Shown here: positions 56,101 to 64,000 of the stretch, in pieces
How the letters are laid out: each line of letters starts with the position of its first letter
Numbering within the stretch: the first letter of the stretch is position 1
Source: Ctena decussata
Lineage: Eukaryota > Mollusca > Bivalvia > Lucinida > Lucinidae
Direction: 5' to 3'
NCBI GenBank assembly: GCA_963989385.1
Contig: OZ022512.1
Location: 25,627,899-25,691,898 of the forward strand
Length of the DNA stretch: 64,000 nucleotides
Notes under the pieces: generated by a model
Told to the model about the DNA's origin: nothing
What the model saw: only the letters and a program-made list of their open reading frames with translations
Database searches by the model: none
Position numbers and translations under genes: made by a program

Positions 56101-58493
56101 CTGTCATTTTTCATTTGTGAAGCTTTGCTTTCCTTCTATGACCATAAGCAGCTTTTCTCCTATGCTTAACCTTTAAATTTGTTTCCTTGAATATATAACA
56201 AATCGTTGAAATGTGTGCTTATAAGAAAGAAAATTTACCACAAGTATTCACCACCATTTTGAAAAAGTTCAGTGCACAGGGTGCTGAAAGGTTTGATTAC
56301 GGTATTTCTGTCCTATGTATAAATGACAGAAAGCTGAAAAATATTATTTTCATGGTACTTACTTTAACAACAACAGTGGTCCACCCCTGAAGATTAAATT
56401 CCTGTTTCTTCTTGTCTATACTCTCATCACACAGATACTTTCTGAAAGGTGTGATAAAAGAGAAACTTAGTTTTTGATTTTCCTAGCAACAGAACTGAGC
56501 CAGAGCAGATGTTCACTTATACCCTGCACAGTGCCACAGTCGATTAAAGTTAAACCTGATGTAAACTTTAATGAAAATATTAATGGTTCATAGATGAATG
56601 GATGGCCAAAAGCTATGTACCCCTTGACATATTAATGTTGTTGGGTGTTGGGTATAATTATTTGGGTGAGGGTTTTACAGAGCATCTTGTTTCTGAGCAT
56701 ATTTATAAATATCCAAACACTTGTCAGAATCCTGTTGTCAGACCAAACTATGTTGCTCCTATCAAATCAGTTAGCAATACTGCTGTCTGTTGTTTGTTTT
56801 GTTTATTTTGTTACTTATTTTCATTTTAGAAATGTACATACCATATTTACTCTGCTAAAGAAACAAGTGTTCCCCGCTTTGGAACAGCCACAAGTATCTT
56901 AGTGTCTTATGAAATTCTGCTATAAGATAAATTTCCCCTTCCAAAACAATTTTGAAAATCAAGATCCATCTTCTAAGACAGATCTAGACTTTTGTGAGAT
57001 GGATCTAGATATTTTCTGAATTGTTTTGGAAGGGTAAACCTCCATCTTGAAAACAAAGAAATACAGTAAAGTGTACTTACTTGATCACATTAAGACACTG
57101 GACATTATTTCCACCCATGGAATCGTAATACTGCACTTGTTTTTTCTTAAATGATACTACCTGTAAAATTATTAAAGAGCTATATAATATGAGCCACGAC
57201 CCGAGAAAACCAACATTGTGGCTGTGCACCCAGTGCATACTCAGATCAGCTTGGGCATTCACCCAGTCTGATCAGACTCTTTGCTAAGCGCTTTAAGGGT
57301 AGCTAAGGGTCTCAGCTACCTTCATGCGGACAGCGCAGACTCTGATCAGACTGGGCGGATGCCCAGGTTGATCCGAGTCTGCACTGGGCGGACAACCACT
57401 TTGTTGGTTTTCTCGTGTCATGGCTCATATATCTGATGCTAATGTCAATCAGATTCTGAACGGTCAATGAACCATAAAATACTTGTACAGGTCAAGACTT
57501 AATGCTGACTTTTGCTTTGAGCCCTTTTCTTTTAGATGTTAGCTCAATCCAAGCTTCATGACTCTAGTCTTTATAGGACCAGAAAAACAGAGCTATACCA
57601 TAAAACTTGACTCAAATTTTGAGATTTCTGCCAACCATAAAATATAGGTTAATTTTTTATATTGATGGTTGCTTTCAACTTCCCTCAACAGGCGTCCAAC
57701 CCGTGTTTCATGACTCTAGCCCTTATAGATGTGAGCTATGTCAGAAAATCTGACTCATACAAACACAGATCACCCTGCTCTTCCCAAAGGTATGACCCAG
57801 TTCTCTGTTTCCTATCTGCTGTTACTAAATATTTAAGTTTTCTATTAAAGGTATAACTACATAAAACTGTTAGGGAAAATTGACTTAATTTTAACTCAAA
57901 ATACTTAATTTTGCCTTAAGGCAAATGGTACATTTTCAGGGGAAGCAACTCTGCCATTTTCAACAGATGTCCACTCTTAAATGGGAAAGGGAAGAATTTG
58001 CTCGGGAAAGACAATTCCTTCCTTTACAATTAGACTCCTTCTCATTCTCCCACTCATTTCAACATTCATCTGTTGCCATGAAAATTTTATATATTGGGAC
58101 AGATAGGTCTGAGCAAACAGTGCAGACTCAGATCAGACTGCTCCTTATGGAGCAGTCTGATCTGAGTCTACACTGGTTGCTATTTTATCTAAATCTTTTA
58201 GATGCATTACTGCAATGCAAATTCATGTTTTAACTTAAGGGAAATTACGGTAATTATTTTTGGTGTCACAATTTTTTTCCAGTACCTACCGCAAGACACC
58301 AATGCATGCCAAGATGAACCGGAATGAGAATATAATCGTGAGCAAAAACATCTACTCGTCTCGTCCATCTCTTCACGGCCGCCTGGCCTCCGCTAAGTAT
58401 TTTGGGGTAGAAGAAAGTGTTGAAGGCATATACTTTAGAGTTGCCATCTTGTTCACCTCTCTCCACAAGTAAGTTCATATAAAAATTTATTAT
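53094..58493 (-). CDS. SENP1: SENP1/SENP2-type SUMO protease (Ulp1, C48), 3' five coding exons; 5' end outside window
   Basis: Exons on the minus strand are 58493-58290, 57160-57081, 56441-56363, 54614-54519 and 53159-53094, with canonical introns and agreeing phases. They encode 174 C-terminal residues and TGA. Family role: removal of SUMO from conjugates and maturation of SUMO precursors by a cysteine protease. Numbered from the first visible residue, the catalytic residues are His64 in GMHWCLA, Asp81 in YYDSMGG and Cys132 in MNGSDCGMF, with oxyanion Gln126 in IPQQ. The His-Asp and Gln-Cys spacings equal those of human SENP1. The chain ends [14 protein letters not shown]…LLQ. The preceding exon, encoding the LNWLNDE-type segment, was not found up to 64000. 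SENP1 and SENP2 cannot be separated here, so the symbol is provisional. Confidence 0.92.
53194..53385. mobile_element. Palindromic MITE family A, copy 9
   Basis: The ends are CAGATAAGAAGGGGTAACAG and its inverse, with a central stem CATTAGAACCGTCTTGGGG against its complement. It is the 'AGAACC' subtype, about 35 bp upstream of the last SENP exon's acceptor, in the intron. Confidence 0.88.
53392..53565 (-). mobile_element. tRNA-derived SINE (type F), degraded copy 3
   Basis: The body (ATTTCAGTCATGTCAAGCC on the plus strand) is recognisable, but the tRNA-like head is badly decayed and no clean duplication is visible. SENP intron. Confidence 0.65.
54058..54437. mobile_element. Family E element, full length (SENP intron)
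   Basis: GTATTAATCCTAATAAATGC and GCATTTAATAGGATTAATA form the terminal inverted repeats. The central arm AAAGAATTTGCTCCTAGAGG is paired. It is about 80 bp from the SENP catalytic-Cys exon donor. Confidence 0.87.
54519..54614 (-). CDS. SENP1: SENP exon (catalytic Cys)
   Basis: The exon encodes [20 protein letters not shown] and [12 protein letters not shown] in phase 0 at both ends. The nucleophile Cys codon is at 54582-54584. Acceptor is TGTTTCAG|AACATA and donor is ACACAG|GTAGCT. Confidence 0.95.
54720..54893. repeat. Dispersed GTAAAGAGGGTC-type repeat, copy 1
   Basis: CTACAGTGGACCCTCTTTAC at one end and ATAAAGAGGGTCAATCG at the other, with repeated TTGCTGTTGTAA. An inverted relative occupies 60443-60622. 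SENP intron. Confidence 0.75.
55066..55270. mobile_element. Palindromic MITE family A, copy 10
   Basis: GAGCTCCAAATAAAAGGCGG at the left and CTTGTCTTATCTGGAGC at the right flank a CAGAACCCTCTTGGCAAGAG stem. It sits in the SENP intron between the catalytic-Cys exon and the upstream linker exon. Confidence 0.85.
55376..55590. mobile_element. Palindromic MITE family C, copy 7
   Basis: ATAACCCCAAATATTCGGAC is paired with CCGAAATTTTAGGATCATTAC. The central hairpin is CAAACTGCTCCTCAAGGAGC. It is in a SENP intron. Confidence 0.85.
55591..56362. other. SENP intron remainder
   Basis: Unique-looking AT-rich sequence with no exon in the phase needed between the two flanking SENP exons. Confidence 0.6.
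56363..56441 (-). CDS. SENP1: SENP exon (linker helix)
   Basis: The exon encodes [20 protein letters not shown] followed by TTVVVK. This matches the E(S)IDKK…EF…GW segment between the catalytic Asp and Cys of SENP1/2. Acceptor is CCTTTCAG|AAAG and donor is TTAAA|GTAAGT. Confidence 0.9.
56925..57062. mobile_element. Palindromic element with AGATCCATCTT arms (SENP intron)
   Basis: CCCCTTCCAAAACAATTTTG and its inverse, with GATCCATCTTCTAAGAC arms. It ends about 20 bp from the donor of the SENP Asp exon. Confidence 0.8.
57081..57160 (-). CDS. SENP1: SENP exon (catalytic Asp)
   Basis: The exon encodes [19 protein letters not shown] and VQCLNVI, ending in phase 2. The catalytic Asp codon is at 57122-57124. 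Acceptor is TTTTACAG|GTAG and donor is ATCAA|GTAAGT. Confidence 0.92.
57190..57428. mobile_element. Palindromic MITE family B, copy 6 (SENP intron)
   Basis: The ends TGAGCCACGACCCGAG and CTCGTGTCATGGCTCA are complete, with a paired TAGCTAAGGGT…AGCTACC core. It starts about 30 bp upstream of the SENP catalytic-Asp exon. Confidence 0.88.
58093..58275. mobile_element. Palindromic MITE family C, copy 8
   Basis: GGGACAGATAGGTCTGAGC is followed by a perfect CAGATCAGACTGCTCC hairpin and the family tail. The tail ends about 15 bp from the donor of the SENP catalytic-His exon (58290). Confidence 0.85.
58290..58493 (-). CDS. SENP1: SENP exon (catalytic His)
   Basis: The exon starts after TTTTTACCAG| with [13 protein letters not shown] and continues through [24 protein letters not shown] and [13 protein letters not shown]. 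The catalytic His codon is at 58302-58304. Donor GCG|GTAGGT is phase 0. A short conserved DE must come from the previous, unseen exon. Confidence 0.92.
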
Positions 58494-58672
58494 CTGGTAA
58501 AAATAAAATTTAAATTTATTATACGGGACAACAAATGAAATGCCCTAACTACAATGACCACAATAGTCAAGAAGTCTACAGTAATTAACAGTAATTAATC
58601 TTCAGTTTTGATCATATACAGATAAACTTACTTTTTTTTTTGTTTCAAAGGAAAAGACTATGTATTTCATGA

Positions 58673-58914
58673 ATGAGCTGCAACACGACAAAACCAACAA
58701 AGTGGCATGTACACCCTATGAAGGCTCATATCAGTCTGAGCATCCACCCAGTCTGATCAGAGTCTTCGCTGTCAGCACAGAGGTAGCTTAGATCCTTAGT
58801 TACCCTTTAAGTGCAAAACAAAGATGCGGACCAGACTGGGAGAATGCTCAGGCTGATCTGAGTCTACCCTGAGCAAACATGCCACTTCGTTGGTTTTCTC
58901 CTGTCGCAGCTCAA
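58673..58914. mobile_element. Palindromic MITE family B, copy 7
   Basis: The left end is ATGAGCTGCAACACGACAAAAC; the right is CTCCTGTCGCAGCTC. It lies about 180 bp upstream of the first visible SENP exon. Confidence 0.85.
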
Positions 58915-58949
58915 ATTGCATTTTGCAAACTTAAGTTTACCTTATTTAT

Positions 58950-60312
58950 TAGAATATACTAGAAAATTGTGTCTGTAAGACACAGGTGATGCTCCCGTGC
59001 TCCCCATTAACCCTTGCATCCCTTTCTCCATCCCTCCCTTCCTCCACCCCACCCCCATCATCATCACAAATTCAAAGAAGTGTGCATGGTCCCAAACTCT
59101 GAAAACCAACAAGTCATCAGCTGTACAATGTCTTGAGAACACTAGCTTGTCACCTACATTGTTAAAAAACAAAAGATGAAAATTTCTTGGTTCAAAACCT
59201 GCAATTTTGCTAAAAACAAAATTTTTATCTTAAAATGTCTTCATTAACATCTTTATTATGTCTGTAAAATATGTACAAAGTTTCAAAGCCATCTATCATA
59301 AGCTGTGAGAGAAGCTGATTACACACTGATATCAAACACTGAAAATGACTTAAGTTTGAAAGCCCATAATTTTGTCAACATTATACTTTGTGACTTCAAA
59401 ATCTTTATGCATATCTTCAATATGTCTGCTATAAGTCTCCAAAGTTTCAACTTGATCCATCATAAGCTATGGGAGGAGTTGATTACACAATCTTGCTACC
59501 CTACATCACAAACCAACACTGAAAATGTCTAAGTCCGAAAGCCCGTAATTTTGTCAAATCTTCATGCACATCTTCAATATGTCTGCAACATGTATGCAAA
59601 GTTTCAAATTGATCCATCATAAGCTGTGGGAGGAGTTGATTACACAAACTTGCTACCCTATATCACTAATCAACACATCACTAATCAACACTGAAAATGT
59701 CTAAGTCCGAAAGCCCGTAATTTTGTCAAAAATTATCTTTTGGCCATAAGAAATCTTCATGCACATCTTCAATATGTCTGCAACATGTATGCAAAGTTTC
59801 AAATTGATCCATCATAAGCTGTGGGAGGAGTTGATTACACAAACTTGCTACCCTATATCACTAATCAACGCATCACTAATCAACAATGAAAGTGTCTAAG
59901 TCCGAAAGCCCGTAATTTTGTCAAAAATAATTATTTGGCAATAATAAATCTTCATGCACATCTTCAATATGTCTGCAACATGTATGCAAAGTTTCAGATT
60001 GATCCATCATAAGCTGTGGGAGGAGTTGATTACACAAAATTGCTACCTTATATCACTAATCAACACTGAAAATGTCTAAGTCCGAAAGCCCGTAATTTTG
60101 TCAAAAATAATTTTCTGGCCATAATAAATCTTCATGCACATCTTCAATATGTCTGCAACAAGTTTGCCAAGTTTCAAATTGATCCATCATAAGCTGTGGG
60201 AGGAGTTGATTACACAAATTTACCACTAAAATGTGCGACGGACAGACAGACAGACAGACGGACAGGGGTAAAACATAATGCCCCTTGACTATCGTCACGG
60301 GGGCATAAAAAT
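58950..60312. repeat. Pearl-like tandem-unit element, about 180-bp units x ~5
   Basis: Units contain AAGTCCGAAAGCCCGTAATT (59531, 59703, 59898, 60078) and GATCCATCATAAGCTGTGGG. It opens with AAATTGTGTCTGTAAGACAC and closes with a (GACA)n tract (60237-60268) and GACTATCGTCACGGGGGCAT. It lies upstream of the first visible SENP exon. Confidence 0.87.
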
Positions 60313-60442
60313 GAAAGGATTCCAATATTACCTTGAATGCAGAATAAGTTTTCTCTTCCAAAGCAGTCCCAAAACTCTAAACCCCTCTTGTAAGATGGAT
60401 CTAGATTTTTGGGACTGCTTTGGAAGAAAAAAATGCTGTCAT

Positions 60443-60622
60443 ACTACAGTCAACCCTCTTTACAATGGCACTCATTACAACAGCAAAATTCTTTATAACG
60501 TTATTTTGATTTGCACGGAATGGCTAAATTGTTCTAAATATGCTTTCTTTACAACAGCAAATTCAGTTTAACGTCAAAATTTTTGGGAACAAATGCCGTC
60601 GTTGTAAAGAGGGTCCACTGTA
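60443..60622. repeat. Dispersed GTAAAGAGGGTC-type repeat, copy 2, opposite orientation
   Basis: ACAGTCAACCCTCTTTACAA opens it and GTTGTAAAGAGGGTCCACTG closes it. AACAGCAAAATTCTTTATAA is shared in reverse with copy 1. Confidence 0.75.
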
Positions 60623-60823
60623 CCAAATAAATATGTAATTACTTATTCAAGGTCATTCAAAATGCCGCTGACATCTCAAGCATCTACAGTTGCAAAGACA
60701 GACTGAGGCATGGACATCGAAATAGATTCCTGGATTCTCATTAACTTATTACCCCAAGCTACCATGCTCATGTTTCAAATAGTCTTCAAGATAAAAGGAA
60801 CAAGCAAATTCGGTGAATTTATA

Positions 60824-61905
60824 TCCCCCGCCGAAGTGGCCCTGATTCGTTTACTATGGTTTATTTTAAGTTTCATATAATTTCGTTCTCTGGGCTGATC
60901 ATGTGGACTGTAAATCAATCAAAGACTATTACTCTGGCTTAAGTGAGGCATAAGCTGAAGCTGTTCTTAAACACTTGCCTCAGCATCACTGCACTATGAT
61001 GATACATTTTTAATTCAGTTTCAAGAAATTATGTTCAGTCAAGTATCTAAGTTATGGCTAATACATGTATGTGGAGTTTAAATCAATTAAATCATGCAAT
61101 ACTAATGCAATTATGATCAAACTTAATGTGCATTGCTCTGTCAAGACAATACATAATTATTTGAAGTTTCATGAAATTCCATTCATTGGTTACTTAATTA
61201 TGACTCAATTTGTTGATTTTAAACCAAGTCAAGGGCAATAACTCATTGCTAACTGAAGAAATTTTGACAAAACTTAAGATGCACCAATGTGTTATGGTGA
61301 TGGGTATTTAGTAAAAGTTTCATTGAATTCTATTCATTGATTACTTAGTTATGGCTAATTGTGTCAATTTTAAATATATTCAAGGGCAATAACTCAAGAA
61401 TTTCAGATGCCATTCTGATGAAACTTTATGTGCATAACCGTCTTATGGTGATACATATCAAGTTTTAGTTTCATGAAGTTTTGATAATTGGTTACTTAGT
61501 TATGGCTCATTTTATTATTTTAAGTCAATTAAAGGGCAATAACTTATGCACCCCTGAAGCCAGTCTGATGAAATATGACAAGCATCAGCGGAATATAGTG
61601 ATACATATTTATTTTAAGTTTCATGAAATTCTGTCCAGTGGTTACTTGGTTATGGCTGATTTTATTGGTTTTAAAACAATTCAAGGGCAATAACTCATGC
61701 ATTACTGAAGCCAGTCTGATGAAACTTGACGTGCATCAGCGAGTTATAGTGATATATATTTATTTTAAGTTTCATGAAATTCCATCCAGTGGTTACTTAG
61801 TTATGGCTCCGGACGGACAGCCGGACGGACGGAAGGAAGGACGGACAGACGGACGGACATGGAGAAACCTATATCCCTCCGCCTTCGGCGGGGGATAATA
61901 ATTCT
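60824..61905. repeat. Pearl-like tandem-unit element, about 151-bp units, (GGAC)n end
   Basis: The ends TATCCCCCGCCGAAG and CTTCGGCGGGGATA are inverted repeats. Units contain CAAGGGCAATAACTCA at 61229, 61381, 61531 and 61682. A GGAC/GGAA microsatellite occupies 61808-61860. Confidence 0.88.
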
Positions 61906-61945
61906 GGACCATGGAATATAGGTCAATGTGACCTTCACTTTATGA

Positions 61946-62690
61946 CCCAAAGTCAATGACACAAGATTGATAACAGATTTGTAGAAACTAGAAATGTGTC
62001 CACAGGACAGGGATGCCCCCACCTAGAGCCTTGAGTAAGATGGCGCCTTCATTGAAGTACTGGCACTTGAAGGTATTTGGGATTGTAGGATAAGCATTTT
62101 GCACAAAAAGAAGTTGAAAAAGGCTATAACTCCCATAACTGGTGGATTTTACCCTAAATCGAACTTGACCTATGATTTTTATGATTATATACCTGTGTAT
62201 ATAATCTGAATCTAATTAACTAATCTTTTCAAAAGATACTGAACTGAAACCATTTTTTGTCACAAAATGAAGTTGTTGTGTTACTGTTGAACGTCCATGG
62301 TAAACAGCTAAGGCCATGTTGGGATGGTCAGTTAACCCAACCACACTATTCCCGGGCAGGCTTAGACCTCCTAAGCGGTTAACCAGTACTAAGTTAACTA
62401 ACTTTCACCAGTCACTGACAACTGCCCTTCTTGAATCAGCAGAAGGAGAAATAGAAGTGGCCGGACCGGGTATCGAACTCTGGCTTATATGTCAGGCACC
62501 CTACCAATTGTGCTACGTGGTCCGGCCACAAAATGAAGCTGAAATAGGGCCATAACTCCCATAATAATTGGTGGACCTTAGCCTAAATCAAACTAGGCTC
62601 TAGGTGGGGGCATCCCTGTCCAGGGGACACATTTCTAGTTTCTACAAATCTGTTATCAATCTTGTGTCATTGACTTTATGATAATATTAT
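61946..62690. repeat. Large inverted repeat with SINE in the loop, ending in an element terminus
   Basis: The arm at about 61946-62037 (AAAGTCAATGACACAAGATT… to …CCCCCACCTAGAGCC) reappears inverted at about 62591-62690 with few mismatches. The loop holds type-G SINE copy 4. A GACAGACAGCGG tract and ATTGAAAATGGCGGGGGCAT close a related element at 62757-62813. Confidence 0.85.
62273..62526 (-). mobile_element. tRNA-derived SINE (type G), copy 4
   Basis: It is flanked by CACAAAATGAAG at 62261-62272 and 62527-62538. It lies in the loop of a large inverted repeat (61946-62690). Confidence 0.9.
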
Positions 62691-63054
62691 CAATCCAATA
62701 AACTCATTTCTCAAAAGATAACAAATGGAAACAATTTTCAAAGGTATGGGACATAGAGACGGACAGACAGCGGTGATACTATATGGCCCCCATTGAAAAT
62801 GGCGGGGGCATAAAAAACACATTTTAACAGTGTCCTAGATTTTGACCTCAAGTCCCACCCCAGGGCATGAACCCTCGGACTGAAACTCATGGCATGGAAG
62901 CAAACCCTCTAAGGTACCCATGGTCCAAATATGATGCTTTCTGATGACCTACCACAGGTTGGAGAGATTTCCACTTAGAGAAACCAAAATCTTTGACATA
63001 AAATCCACTTAAGTGACGAAAGTAACTAACCAAATACGAACGGAAAGATGAATG

Positions 63055-63740
63055 CTATACTGTAAAACACTTATATTTGACGGTCACTTTATTTTGGTGA
63101 TATTGGAAAAGAGAATCCGCCAAATTAAAATGCCGACAATTTAAACTATATCATAAAAGGTAAGGTCAGTCTCTCGGCACTCCAATAATATCAAAGCTAG
63201 TTCACATTATATTGTATAAGAAAATCGACTTACAGTATCCCTTCTAGAATATATTGTATAAGAAAAACGGAATGTCTCAAACAAATATGCCTGGGAAACA
63301 GAGTGTGAAAATGCTTATTTGACATGTCACGCTACTTTGTACCAAAGCCCAGTTGATTTAAATATCAGATGATAGCACAAAATATGTCCGTTATGAACAG
63401 TTTAATTTATAAAAAGACATGCCTAACAATATGTATTCACAAACATTAATGAAGACTTAGCAATGTGCAACCTGGGCTCAGTTTGACCATTCGATAACGG
63501 CAGCAAACACCGATTGATTAATATTAGTTCTTATTACAATTGTTATTATTTTTTTAAGAAATCACAAATCCGCCAAAATAAAAATCCGCCAAAAGGTCCA
63601 TTTATAAAAACCGCCAAATTTTGCTGCGCCAGTATACACAGGGTTAGCGCTTGGATATTTTTTTCTTTCGCCACCACTTTCGCCAAATTGATATTGTTTG
63701 TGCCAGATTCTTTAAACTTAAGCCAAATTTTCGCAATATT
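63055..63740. repeat. Fold-back region rich in ATCCGCCAAA motifs
   Basis: AATCCGCCAAATTAAAATGC at the left and four or more CGCCAAA units at 63570-63735 suggest a dispersed repeat whose copies repeat the motif. No coding signal. Confidence 0.55.
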
Positions 63741-64000
63741 AAGAATTCTTTGAAAATATCTCCCCCCACCCCCACCACACTCTCATTTCTTAACCTGCTG
63801 TTTACTGTGGTTGCTTAGACTGGTTTCAGTCTATTACATTACATAATCATTTTACTCTGACAACTGAAAGAGATAAACACTGCTAAAAAGCTTTAAATCC
63901 TGTAATTAAATCTTTTCACTGCCCTCTGTTTTTCATGAGTTGTAGTCTCTTTTCCCTATTCTATTTTTGTAGGAACTTATCTCATTATAAATTGCCTAAG
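63741..64000. other. Window end, upstream of visible SENP exons
   Basis: AT-rich. I looked for the preceding SENP exon (ending in Asp-Glu, phase 0) in 58494-64000 and did not find it. Confidence 0.55.

Noticed and set aside
60655..60730. Candidate upstream SENP exon (LNDL-like reading on the minus strand)
   Set aside because: The frame meets a stop, the conserved LNWLNDE context is absent, and the donor phase does not fit the next exon.

Overview
This is a eukaryotic, intron-rich, AT-rich window that looks like nuclear DNA of a bivalve mollusc. The organism call is an inference. It rests on split metazoan genes with canonical GT-AG introns, many whole-length palindromic MITEs, several tRNA-derived SINE families, and many elements built from tandem units of about 150-180 bp ending in an ACGG-type microsatellite. 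That last architecture is the one described for 'pearl'/Helitron-related repeats of bivalves. No prokaryotic feature is present.

Two protein-coding genes are supported, both on the minus strand. (1) A complete ceramide-kinase-like gene (CERKL/CERK family) runs from its ATG at 32363 to its stop at 4262. I reconstructed it by hand as 11 coding exons joined in consistent phase into a 712-codon frame. It has an N-terminal PH-like region, a diacylglycerol-kinase-type catalytic domain with an intact GGDGT loop, and a Cys-containing loop. A long acidic/basic low-complexity insertion precedes a modified C-terminal DGE-type motif. (2) The 3' part of a SENP1/SENP2-type SUMO protease lies at 53094-58493. 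Its five last coding exons give 174 residues with the His-Asp-Cys triad and the oxyanion Gln. Its 5' exons must lie beyond position 64000.

Layout: 1-4261 is downstream of CERKL and holds repeats. 4262-32363 is the CERKL gene, with introns of about 0.8-4.9 kb packed with mobile elements. 32364-32540 is its probable promoter. 32541-53093 is intergenic and repeat-rich, with a hAT-like element carrying a retro-insertion (42195-44463) and a deeply nested insertion stack (48043-52871). 53094-58493 is the SENP exon cluster. 58494-64000 is a SENP intron or upstream region with two large tandem-unit elements, a SINE and inverted repeats.

Most of the remaining DNA belongs to recurrent families, which I label A to M for convenience. 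Many copies sit within tens of bases of CERKL exons. Several insertion events can be resolved exactly by target-site duplications. Nothing I saw is a defence, CRISPR or viral system. The most interesting signals are the architecture of the CERKL C-terminus, the nested-element stack, and mobile elements that carry dense nuclear-receptor-like half-sites.
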